From Macrostomum hystrix (lineage: Eukaryota; Platyhelminthes; Macrostomidae): DNA of 64,000 nt. Below the pieces are notes generated by a model. It was not told where the DNA came from. It saw only the letters and a program-made list of their open reading frames with translations, and ran no database searches. The stretch lies in the NCBI GenBank assembly GCA_950097015.1, contig CATNEN010000009.1:188501-252500 (forward strand), read 5' to 3'. The position numbers were made by a program, and so were the translations under genes. Below, one piece after another: positions 47,201-55,557 of this stretch (position 1 is its first letter; the number at the start of each line of letters is the position of its first letter).

Positions 47201-48470
47201 CATCCCTGCAGCGAGACTTATTGCAGCTCCAGAATTCGCTGGGGAAAAGCTCTTGTCGGAAAAAACTCTGCGAGAATGCCGCGCTCCGGGAAAAGGCCGC
47301 GGGTAGAACTCGGCGGAGAAAGTTCCCATGAGAAGTTTCGTGGACCCTTCTGAGAGCTACGGCGCGCTGTGCCTCTGCAACTCGGCCAATAAATCTTAAA
47401 TAATTGCTTGCTAAGCGCGTGCAGGCTTTCTCAATATTGTTTTTGCTGCGAGTATAGCTATGCAGGCTGAAGATTTAGCTATGGCAATCTCTCTGAAACC
47501 AATTGATAGCACAAACTGGTCGAATGGCCCAGTGTCACCAAATCCATTGGTTTTAAAATGGACTCTGAAATTATTTACCTATTTACTATCTTAGTATATG
47601 CAGATCCATGATAAAAATAAGTAACTGTCATAACTCGCTGCCTTCTACAGAATTAACTATGACCCATCGAGTGGCATTGATCTGGACCAGCAGGGCGGCA
47701 GGAAGCGCTACTGGCACTGGCATACAACGGGCCAACTTTTTGGACAGTCACCCCATGTTCATGCGCCCCCGTTCCAACCGATTTCACTAGCGCTGAACAA
47801 GACAGTGGGCCTGCGTCTAATGGCCAGGGACAGCATTTACCTGTCATTCGTCACCGCCAGCCGCAGCTGCAAGATTAACGTCGGCGCCCGATTCAAGGTG
47901 ACTTTCACGCCAGTTTTTTGTTTAAGTTTTTTACGTTTCGTTAATTAGTTTTTATTTATCATTCGTTCACGTAACAATAAACCTAACCTGGCGATTGGCC
48001 TTTTTGAAATTTAAAATGTGACACGAAAGGTTACCCCGGCCAGCTGATGTGGCTCACTGAAACCTTAGAGCCTTAAGGAAGTGTAAATTGCCTTGAAGAC
48101 CCTAACCCTAACCCTAACCCTAACCCTAAATCGCATTAGTAAAAACTAATGTTCTTACTTTTCGATCTAAGCATTATTGCCGAAGCTCAGATGAACATTA
48201 ATTAAATTTTATTATATCAACCCCGCCCCCCAGATGCACCAGGCCTTGGACCCGGGGGCAACGCTTTCACAGCCGCAGCTATCGCCGTTGGATCTTTACC
48301 TCTCAGAAGCTTTGACTCGAATCGGCTGCCTACTAGAGAAGTTGACACTGCTCAGCACACACCCACATCACCCGCGGCCCGACAAGGTGCCATCATCGCT
48401 GCACCTTGAGAGCAGGCGGCAGAGAAACCTAGCTAATAGAGCCAAGCTGGGTTTGGAGAGGGCCAAATAA
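32248..48470 (+). CDS. ERICH6/FAM194-like protein
   Basis: Fourteen exons: 32248-32446, 33189-33278, 34691-34908, 35809-35922, 40774-40989, 41061-41191, 41308-41372, 41545-41610, 42794-42859, 43919-43954, 45627-45802, 46604-46854, 47651-47897, 48234-48470. Phases close exactly at 2112 nt, 703 residues. The C-terminal exons carry the FAM194/ERICH6 domain: FYPNGKKFVTMFADRTGNV, FYPSGRLAIL, LGVFDNIGRGTAYFRDGNIR, then HVHAPPFQPISLALNKTVGL and KINVGARFK. The middle has a Cys-containing segment (CDFCGRP, YCCAEFRK), a charged helix (QERERMREEAEKRRKLL) and MRTINYSLSS. The N-terminus is acidic and low complexity. In vertebrates the family is poorly characterised and expressed mainly in testis and ciliated tissue, so a ciliary or sperm role is an inference. 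Exon 4 start and exon 8 end have alternatives: exon 4 could start at 35762 with another donor, and exon 8 could read into the 81-bp array. The introns are loaded with tandem arrays. Confidence 0.85.
32650..32862. repeat. Dispersed direct repeat, copy 2
   Basis: Second copy of the 31580-31790 element, in intron 1 of the ERICH6-like gene. It shares AGAGAGATAGTATAGAAG and GGGGATGCTGACTATC blocks with copy 1. Confidence 0.85.
32880..33110 (+). mobile_element. SINE-like element copy
   Basis: It shares GTATCAGCATTAGCTG and GGGTGGGTACGGCG blocks with the minus-strand copy at 6950-7215, and CATGGACTGAAC with 6670-6740. A weak B-box-like GAGTTCACATC lies in the first 40 bp. It ends in an A-rich AAAAGAAAATAAAT tail inside intron 1 of the ERICH6-like gene. 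Confidence 0.45.
34075..34454 (-). CDS. Candidate nested antisense gene, 95 residues
   Basis: Three minus-strand exons in ERICH6-like intron 2: 34454-34401, 34366-34290 and 34231-34075. They sum to 288 nt and close in frame at TGA. The exon 2 donor (AAAA|GTAAGT) and the exon 3 acceptor (ACATTTCAG) are strong. The first intron would be only 34 nt, with a weak GTTTCA donor, so exon 1 is the least certain part. Exon 2 encodes a helical charged segment (VLAKKFAKYVMQKATSMQER) and exon 3 a compact mixed segment (STIHYVIVPTDDIQTM). I recognise no family. Good splice sites and an unbroken frame across the join argue for a real gene; the short length argues for caution. Confidence 0.45.
34985..35761. 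repeat. 43-bp tandem repeat, about 18 copies
   Basis: The unit is ACACTTGTGCAACAGG plus AGACTTCCACTCACACACAGCTTTCAG. The last three copies are 39-41 bp and carry a GAGTGACAGG variant. It lies in intron 3 of the ERICH6-like gene. Every copy holds CACACAGCTTTCAG, a good 3' splice-site match, and the last one abuts an in-frame open stretch at 35762. Confidence 0.95.
36229..37210. repeat. 95-bp tandem repeat, about 10 copies
   Basis: Units start GCATACTCTGTTGAGGTCAA or GCATACCCTGTTGAGGTCAA and contain CACGGACAGTTACGCCTCGC. The array is relatively GC-rich and lies in intron 4 of the ERICH6-like gene. Some copies lack one G in GGGTGGCACC, so both 94- and 95-bp units occur. Confidence 0.95.
38038..39396. 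repeat. 80-bp tandem repeat, 17 copies
   Basis: Units contain GCCACGGATTCTCAGCGATG and GGAGGTATTTCAAATACCC. Copies are almost identical, with only A/G, A/T and C/A single-base variants, so homogenisation looks recent. It is the second array of ERICH6-like intron 4. Each unit includes the short inverted repeat GGTATTTCAAATACC. Confidence 0.95.
39640..39850. repeat. Dispersed repeat related to 3030-3260
   Basis: The block GGTTTTTGCCATCACACATC...CCCGACGAGAATCGTTGAAT matches 3057-3105 (GGTTTTTGCCACCAGACACC, CCCGACGAGAACCGTTGAAT) in the same orientation. Weaker similarity continues downstream in both copies. Confidence 0.6.
39866..40067. repeat. 20-bp tandem repeat, about 10 copies
   Basis: The unit AGTGGTAGACATTGTTTATC, with C-for-T and TCGAC variants, is repeated ten times in intron 4 of the ERICH6-like gene. 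It is unrelated in sequence to the 20-bp satellite at 16.8-19.7 kb. Confidence 0.92.
41611..42590. repeat. 81-bp tandem repeat, 12 copies, starting at an exon end
   Basis: The first unit (GTGCAGCTCAGAGGCAGCCT...) starts directly after the proposed exon 8 end at 41610. At 81 bp (27 codons) the array keeps the coding frame of exon 8 open for 12 units, giving AAQRQPSAASTPRSSNGICS repeats. Each unit has a possible donor, CAAATG|GTATTTGC. Confidence 0.95.
43050..43690. repeat. 79-bp tandem repeat, about 8 copies
   Basis: Units contain CTACTTCTACATCTGACACAG and ATGTGCACTTTCATTCAGCA, with starts spaced 79 bp (43063, 43142, 43221). The array is in intron 9 of the ERICH6-like gene. Confidence 0.93.
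43974..44714. repeat. 67-bp tandem repeat, 11 copies
   Basis: Units contain CTGTTCTGCTGTGTCAAAAG and GATCTGACCT(T/A)ATCTGACC. The array starts about 20 nt after the exon 10 donor (GATA|GTAAGG) of the ERICH6-like gene. Neighbouring copies alternate CCTAAT and CCTTAT variants. Confidence 0.95.
46060..46550. repeat. 25-bp tandem repeat, about 19 copies
   Basis: The unit CACACTGATACTCTCCTCTC plus CTCAG repeats with very few changes in intron 11 of the ERICH6-like gene, ending about 50 bp before exon 12. Each unit has a CTGAT branch-like word, a pure pyrimidine tract and CAG. Confidence 0.95.
46985..47220. repeat. Degenerate 32-bp tandem repeat, about 7 copies
   Basis: Units resemble GCGGGACTTCCCTGCAGAG plus AGATTTCCGCGCA. 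The first three are clean and the others diverged. It lies in intron 12 of the ERICH6-like gene. Confidence 0.8.
48099..48129. repeat. Interstitial telomere-type repeat (CCCTAA)5
   Basis: Five CCCTAA units lie in intron 13 of the ERICH6-like gene. The motif equals the common metazoan TTAGGG telomere repeat read from the other strand. Confidence 0.9.
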
Positions 48471-49135
48471 TTATACTTGGAATCGATTACTAACTGCTCT
48501 TTGATAGGACAGCCATCTGAACTTCAAAGGGGTACTGTCAGATTGGTTGTTTGCTCGTAAACTTTAAACAATAAAACAAAAATATTCCCAATTCAGATAT
48601 AACTAACTAGAGTTTCAAGCCATTTCTCACTAGGTTTTTTCTTAGAATTATAAGTCTCTTGTTCGAGAATATACTAACTGCTTTTTTACATCTGTTGTGC
48701 CTTTTGAGCACGTTTAAATGTGCTCACTTACCCCCTGATTGCACTGTACTTCGCTGATATCTGACTGCATATCCTACTTATTTTTTTGCGCAACAGATTT
48801 AAAATGTGAGAAATTTGAGAAGGAAGTGAATTTGTGCATGTCTCATTTACGAGTTTTAGCACTTGCTGGGGATTATGCGCCTATAGTTTTTGACCGCTCT
48901 GATTTAGTTCTCTCTAAGTCGAGTATTTCGCATGGCATTGTTTTCTTATTGTTTCTTTATCCATGAAAGCCTTCAACAGAAAATTTAAAACAGATAAAAT
49001 TAATATTATTTTAGAGTTTAAGATTTTCAACTATCCAAAAATAGATGTAACAATTCTGCTATATCCGAGTAATTTACGAACTACACACGTATTTGTTTTC
49101 ATTAAATAACATGGCAGATAATTTGTGTGAAGCAT
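48471..49135. other. 3' flank of ERICH6-like gene
   Basis: AT-rich sequence with an AATAAAAC candidate polyadenylation signal near 48570. No further exon is supported. Confidence 0.4.
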
Positions 49136-50960
49136 GAGAGAACTGCATTTCACAGAGCTGGGACAGACAGCTTTAGCCTATGGGCAGTCTGGGTGCAGAG
49201 AGAACTGCGTTTCACAGAGCTGGGACAGACAGCTTTAGCCAATGGGCAGTCTGGGTGCAGAGAGAACTGCGTTTCACAGAGCTGGGACAGACAGCTTTAG
49301 CCTATGGGCAGTCTGGGTGCAGAGAGAACTGTGTTTCACAGAGCTGGGACAGACAGCTTTAGCCAATGAGCAGTCTGGGTGCAGAGAGAACTGCGTTTCA
49401 CAGAGCTGGGACAGACAGCTTTAGCCAATGGGCAGTCTGGGTGCAGAGAGAACTGTGTTTCACAGAGCTGGGACAGACAGCTTTAGCCTATGGGCAGTCT
49501 GGGTGCAGAGAGAACTGCGTTTCACAGAGCTGGGACAGACAGCTTTAGCCAATGGGCAGTCTGGGTGCAGAGAGAACTGTGTTTCACAGAGCTGGGACAG
49601 ACAGCTTTAGCCTATGGGCAGTCTGGGTGCAGAGAGAACTGCGTTTCACAGAGCTGGGACAGACAGCTTTAGCCTATGGGCAGTCTGGGTGCAGAGAGAA
49701 CTGTGTTTCACAGAGCTGGGACAGACAGCTTTAGCCAATGAGCAGTCTGGGTGCAGAGAGAACTGCGTTTCACAGAGCTGGGACAGACAGCTTTAGCCAA
49801 TGGGCAGTCTGGGTGCAGAGAGAACTGTGTTTCACAGAGCTGGGACAGACAGCTTTAGCCTATGGGCAGTCTGGGTGCAGAGAGAACTGCGTTTCACAGA
49901 GCTGGGACAGACAGCTTTAGCCAATGGGCAGTCTGGGTGCAGAGAGAACTGTGTTTCACAGAGCTGGGACAGACAGCTTTAGCCTATGGGCAGTCTGGGT
50001 GCAGAGAGAACTGCGTTTCACAGAGCTGGGACAGACAGCTTTAGCCAATGGGCAGTCTGGGTGCAGAGAGAACTGTGTTTCACAGAGCTGGGACAGACAG
50101 CTTTAGCCTATGGGCAGTCTGGGTGCAGAGAGAACTGCGTTTCACAGAGCTGGGACAGACAGCTTTAGCCTATGGGCAGTCTGGGTGCAGAGAGAACTGT
50201 GTTTCACAGAGCTGGGACAGACAGCTTTAGCCAATGAGCAGTCTGAGTGCAGAGAGAACGGAAGATTGTGTTTCACAGAGCTGGGACAGACAGCTTTAGC
50301 CAATGAGCAGTCTGAGTGCAGAGAGAACGGAAGATTGTGTTTCACAGAGCTGGGACAGACAGCTTTAGCCAATGAGCAGTCTGGGTCCAGAGAGAACGGA
50401 AGATTGTGTTTCACAGAGCTGGGACAGACAGCTTTAGCCAATGAGCAGTCTGGGTGCAGAGAGAACGGAAGATTGTGTTTCACAGAGCTGGGACAGACAG
50501 CTTTAGCCAATGAGCAGTCTGGGTGCAGAGAGAACGGAAGATTGTGTTTCACAGAGCTGGGACAGACAGCTTTAGCCAATGAGCAGCTAGTCTGGGTCCA
50601 GAGAGAACGGAAGATTGTGTTTCACAGAGCTGGGACAGACAGCTTTAGTCTGGGTCCAGAGAGAACGGAAAATTGTGTTTTACAGAGCTGGGACAGACAG
50701 CTTTAGTCTGGGTCCAGAGAGAACGGAAAATTGTGTTTTACAGAGCTGGGACAGACAGCTTTAGCCAATGAGCAGTCTGGGTGCAGAGAGAACGGAAAAT
50801 TGTGTTTTACAGAGCTGGGACAGACACCTTTAGCCAATGGGCAGTCTGGGTGCAGAGAGAACGGAAAATTGTGTTTTACAGAGCTGGGACAGACAGCTTT
50901 AGCCAATGAGCAGTCTGTGCGCAGAGGGAACGCGGAAGATTGTGATTTTCAGAGCTTCGA
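49136..50960. repeat. 62-bp array passing into a 69-bp variant array
   Basis: To about 50245 the unit is 62 bp (GAGAACTG(C/T)GTTTCACAG, AGCTGGGACAGACAGCTTTA), often alternating CCTATGGG and CCAATGGG forms as 124-bp dimers. From there the unit gains a CGGAAGATTG-type insertion and becomes 69 bp, with two truncated copies near 50640-50710. About 29 units in total. The 69-bp form is in frame with itself, which makes a long open frame, but nothing suggests translation. Confidence 0.95.
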
Positions 50961-51339
50961 CTGAAAGCTGTTGTCAATGAGTCACCGTAATTTGTGTCAC
51001 TAACATCTAAGTGACAATCGGTAAGTAGATTTTACTAACAGCGACCGCTCAGACCTACTTTGAACTGCGTTTAGGTCTCCGCAGACGACTTCTCCGATGT
51101 GGAAGTCGCGAAACCCGTTTGCACCAACACATGTATATAAACATGTGAATTCTAAATTCTCGTAAAAAGAGAACCTTGGCTTTGCTGGAATTAGCTTTAC
51201 TTCTTCGAAAAAATGTATTCTGAACTGTACACTATTTCGAGCGATTTGAGGTTTTACTCAAGTCAAGACTGTCAACATCTGATCGTCCTGTCCTATAAAT
51301 ATGATAAATATCCAACCACCTCAAAAATATCTGAATGAC

Positions 51340-51669
51340 TTTAGTTGAGATGGCAAATCGAGCACCACTACAGAAGTCCTTCGACGGCCCGTTTAATGTC
51401 ATGGAGCGGCCGGACGCCAAGAACTTACTGTTGGAAATAGGCACGCGACCGTCGTCACCGTCGACAGGCTGAAGCCGGCCGAAATCGATGCCAGCTAGCA
51501 GTCCCACGCCGTTGCCGGCCTTGCGACCGAGAGGCATTCCGTCTCTACAGCTCACAGCGCAGATTTTGTCCCAGCCACCGAGCCGACAACCGGCTGCCGC
51601 ACCCCTAGCCACCTTCAACCGCCTCGCGGATGCTAGGACTTTCTGTACATAGCTCGGTGCTGGGGGAGA
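51340..51669 (+). pseudogene. LTR-retrotransposon pol 3' end (integrase C-terminal tail)
   Basis: From about 51351 a plus-strand frame reads RAPLQKSFDGPFNVMERP, which matches the SH3-like C-terminal tail of Ty3/Pao-type integrases (PLQ..GPF.V). After about 51445 the similarity continues in another frame with TVVTVDRLKPAEI, so a one-base frameshift has broken it. A purine-rich GCTGGGGGAGA tract at 51659-51669 is a candidate polypurine tract. The rest of the element is missing. Confidence 0.7.
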
Positions 51670-51800
51670 TGTGACTAGTCCACCCAGCTAGGCAGGTGGC
51701 TAAGCTGGGGATGATTCATACCACCTGCGCACATCTCCTTGCATGTGCACGCATATAAGAACTCTGCCTCAAATAAAAAAAATTATGAGTACTTGCCTGC
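51670..51800 (+). mobile_element. Probable start of 3' LTR
   Basis: The sequence after the purine tract begins TGTGACTAGTCC, as LTRs begin with TG. It contains a TATA-like CATATAAGAAC near 51750. The LTR end and a matching 5' LTR are not seen. Confidence 0.4.
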
Positions 51801-52901
51801 GCAATTTAGCAAGCCGCAAAGACACTGGACACAAAATTTTCCAAGAATTTGGAAAGTTAGATAATATATTTGAAAGATTTTACACAGTCGGAAAGCACAA
51901 ACTACAAGCTGAAGTCGTTAACGTTAACTTCTCAAACTGTAGTACTCTGTAAAATGAGCAGCCCTTCGATCAACGTCAGCATATTTGCTTCGAAATTTCT
52001 CAATCATAGTATTAGTATGGAAAGGAGACGACTTTACCCTAGTCTACCTTTGCAACTAGTATTATAGTAGTATAGTATTAGTAATAAGTATATGGTATGC
52101 CAGTGCAATAAAATGAATCCCAGACAACATTATTTTCAGGATAACTTACTAAGAAGCTTACCTTATAGCATGTGCACAGCTACAACAGTGTTGTAAGTAC
52201 TTACATTTTATTTTTAGTCTTACGAGCGTATTACAAAGCAGATTTTTTTCACAAAAAAGACGGAAAAATCATGGGACTTTTTAAGCAGAAAACGAGCATG
52301 AAATGACGAATCACTGCTGGTTACACTCCAGCAAGCATGATAAGATGAGCATACGAGTAATAATGAAGTTCGAAAGCTCTAGTTTTGTACATGTACATCA
52401 TCATGTGTATGCAACAAAATGGTAGACTTTTTGGGCAGTCACTTGGTGAGCTACTTACAATCGTTTTTCCAATATTTTGGTTCAAAAAACCAGTCTGATA
52501 CAATTCTGGCCACGAATCAGAAATATAGTATCATCCAGACATAAATTAAGAATACGGGGCCTCACTTTTGGGCATAATGTGCTCAAGAACATTTTCACAA
52601 CAGTTGCATAAACTAATCTGTAAAATATATAGTGATGAAAAAGAGCTGAACAATTAAGACCGATTTTAGTCATACAAACCTGATAGGGAAACCTTACGCA
52701 TACGAGTCAATAACCGACATTTAAGCAGCATACAGCATACAGTCGGAATAAAGCCAAGTAAAAGAATTGTATTTTGCATGTCTTATGTCATAGGAGAAAT
52801 CAGTAGAGGCAAACCACAGCAACAGCAAGATAGTAGGAAAATCTTGGCAAATGAAAATCCAGACACATTGGATACTTTCGAAGTAAAATCTATTTTTGGT
52901 T
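51801..52901. other. Intergenic region
   Basis: AT-rich, with no credible exon. A 40-bp block near 52019-52060 (GGAAAGGAGACGACTTTACC...) recurs at 55685-55725, so a small dispersed repeat lies here. Confidence 0.4.
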
Positions 52902-54173
52902 TCAAACGGGAGCTTGGTCAGACAAAACAGCGTAAAAGGGATTGAAGGGTGGTTCCGGGCCGCTGAAATTGAAGCACACAAGTCTGGCCACAGTGCGGAC
53001 AGTTTGACCACACTCAAGTTCGTGTCGGCGCCAGTCATGGCCTTGACAGGCTGGCCCACAGTACCTGGCATAGCGGCAATTGGCGCACCGCAGTAGGGGG
53101 CTCCCTCGCCTACGCTTGCGGCACAGCCAGCACAGGCGCACGGAGCAGTAGGCGATAATGTCGGACAGCAGGATCACGTGACTCAGGGGCAATGGCAGGA
53201 TCACAGACAGCTCAGGCCGCACAGATACACTACCGCAGGCAAGGTACTTGGCTTTAATAGACGCAAGCGTGCGGCCAGGTGTCAGATCGGTAGACACCAC
53301 CTGCCATGCCTCCTGACTGTGCGAGCTCGGAGACACTTCAATATCCACAGTCACTGGGTGCCTACGGGGCAAAGGTTGAAAGTCAAATAAGACCTTAAAT
53401 TAATTTCTGTAATTTAGAAAGGAAAGGTAGCTAACTGACAAATAAAAGAGATACTGATCATGAACAAATATTACCATAAAGTTGAAGTAGCTAACTGACC
53501 TGTTACAAATAAAAGAGATACTAATCATGAACAAATATTACCATAAAGTTAAAGTAGCTAACTGACCTGTTACAAATAAAAGAGATACTGATCATGAACA
53601 AATATTACCATAAAGTTAAAGTAGCTAACTGACCTGTTACAAATAAAAGAGATACTGATCATGAACAAATATTACCATAAAGTTGAAGTAGCTAACTGAC
53701 CTGTTACAAATAAAAGAGATACTGATCATGAACAAATATTACCATAAAGTTAAAGTAGCTAACTGACCTGTTACAAATAAAAGAGATACTGATCATGAAC
53801 AAATATTACCATAAAGTTAAAGTAGCTAACTGACCTGTTACAAATAAAAGAGATACTGATCATGAACAAATATTACCATAAAGTTAAAGTAGCTAACTGA
53901 CCTGGTTATGTCTTTACATTCAATTGTTGAATCGGGCTTAATTTGACAGATCTCGCCAAGAAAGCAGTAACAGTAAGTGGCTGCAACTGTCTCAGAGTTT
54001 GAGAGCTTCGGCAAGTCAACTGCAAACTTGCTCACAGATACATCAGTGGAACCAAACGGCTTTCTTATGGTTGAGTGCAGAGAACTGGCAGAGGGATGCG
54101 AAAACCACTGACTAGGGTCAGTCAAAAACCAGGCGCAGTCATGGTTTGGCTGTTGCTGAGTACTCTGTGGCAT
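52902..54173 (-). CDS. MYND-type zinc-finger protein
   Basis: Two minus-strand exons, 54173-53902 and 53361-52902, join in phase 2 to 732 nt, 243 residues. The C-terminal half has a complete MYND finger: CWLCRKR, then LLRCANCRYARYCGPACQGH and HDWRRHELEC, giving the expected C-C/C-C/C-C/H-C ligands. MYND domains mediate protein-protein contacts with proline-rich partners and are found in transcriptional and ciliary factors. The N-terminal 150 residues hold no family I recognise, so the partner and role are open. The start ATG follows an acceptor-like TTTTTAG by 11 nt. The single intron begins with GTCAGTTAGC, and this junction is the seed of a 67-bp array. Confidence 0.8.
53425..53905. repeat. 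67-bp tandem repeat, about 7 copies, starting at an exon end
   Basis: Plus-strand units contain GTAGCTAACTGACCTGTTAC and ACCATAAAGTT, spaced exactly 67 bp (53487, 53554, 53621). In gene (minus) sense the first copy starts at the exon 1 donor CCAG|GTCAGTTAGC. Each later copy has CTTTTATTTGTAACAG|GTCA, a pyrimidine-rich acceptor directly followed by the same donor. Confidence 0.95.
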
Positions 54174-54717
54174 TCTGTGTGTTTCTAAAAATAGCACCTG
54201 AAACGAATCTATACAAATTAACCTTTATCACATTTAATATGCTGGGGGAATTCTATGGCTTGTAAGGTGTTAAATTCTGCAGTAGTTTACGACTGTCTAT
54301 TAACTGCTTATTGCTTATTGCTGCTTGCGCACTGTAATCTTTCGAAATACGAATTTTTAGTTATTTTTTACTCGTAACTTAATTGCAATATACAAAAAAG
54401 TAAAACAGAAATAAAAAACTACCAAAATTCAGAGCTAATTTAAGTCAGACCCACAGAACTTACAAGCAACGCTTTAGTGAGCTCTGTAATTAGCTTAACC
54501 ACAAACTGATTAAAGTACGAGTATATTTGTTAATTGCCTGATTGCTGACAGAAAAACAGGACTACCACAAACACAAAGTATTAAATATTTTGTCCTAACG
54601 TGATTATTACGTAAGAAGATCGAAGATGCGACAGTGATTCACCCGGTTTGTCAAATAGCCTACTAGAATAAGGATACCAAAGCACAACTAGCATTGTATG
54701 AGCTTAGATCCTCCAGC
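54174..54717. other. Spacer between MYND and Ran genes
   Basis: AT-rich DNA, 544 bp, between two minus-strand genes. It must hold the Ran 3' UTR and the MYND gene promoter. Two TACTCGTA/TACGAGTA octamers lie here (54369, 54516). The spacing is long for a trans-spliced operon. Confidence 0.4.
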
Positions 54718-55557
54718 TCACAGATCTTCATCATCATCCGGTAGAGGAGCGGCAGCAGCCGTGATGATCTCTTGCTCATAGTGCTGTGCCAGGGCTGGAT
54801 CCATGGCCAGCTCGGGTGGTGCTAGCGCTGGCATTTCGACAAACTCAAGGTGCGGATCGCCGACCAGTTTTCTGGCAAGCCAAAGAAACGGCTTCTCAAA
54901 GTTGTAGTTGGATTTGGCGCTGATGTCGTAGTATTGCAGGTTCTTCTTGCGATGGAAGGTGATTGTCTTAGCCTTTACTTTACGGTCCTTGATGTCCACC
55001 TGTTGATAAAAATGGTGTCCTCATTAAAGTAAAGACGGATAACTCTTATAAAAATGACGCTTGTCCTTTGGTGCGAAAACGATTGAAGCTTACTGACCTT
55101 GTTGCCCACCAGCACGATGGGAACATTTTCGCAAACGCGCACGAGATCTCGGTGCCAGTTTGGCACATTTTTGTATGTGACGCGAGAAGTCACGTCAAAC
55201 ATGATAATGGCGCATTGGCCCTGAATGTAGTAACCATCTCGCAATCCACCGAACTTCTCCTGGCCCGCTGAGGATCAGAAGAGTTGTGGTTATTAAATAA
55301 CAATCGACAGGTGTCAATGAAGGTGATAAGGTGAAGCAAAACTGAATGTATGACCACTCACCAGTGTCCCAAACATTAAATCGCATCTTGCCACGAGTGG
55401 TATGAAAATCCAATGGGTGAACTTCAACACCAAGCGTAGCCACATATTTCTTCTCGAATTCGCCCGTGAGATGGCGCTTCACAAATGTTGTCTTACCGAC
55501 ACCTCCATCGCCAACCAGAACCAGCTTAAATTGAGCAATTATTTCATTGGCAGCCAT
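54718..55557 (-). CDS. RAN: GTP-binding nuclear protein Ran
   Basis: Three minus-strand exons, 55557-55362, 55267-55098 and 54999-54718, join to 648 nt, 215 residues, essentially the family length. It starts [20 protein letters not shown] with the P-loop at residues 16-24. Next come the switch I region ([12 protein letters not shown]), switch [19 protein letters not shown] across the exon 1/2 join, the [11 protein letters not shown] guanine-specificity segment across the exon 2/3 join, and the SAKSNYNF loop. The C-terminus ends in the acidic DDDEDL tail typical of Ran. Ran drives nucleocytoplasmic transport with importins and exportins and helps spindle and nuclear-envelope assembly. All key residues are intact. 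The ATG lies 12 nt after AAATTTCAG, an acceptor-like site. Confidence 0.98.

Noticed and set aside
46911-47329. Minus-strand frames with GKSRCAEISLQ-type repeats
   Set aside because: They come from the 32-bp intron 12 repeat of the ERICH6-like gene.
49180-50706. Ladder of identical 60-residue frames and a 198-residue frame in the 62/69-bp array
   Set aside because: Periodic by-products of the repeat; no gene structure.
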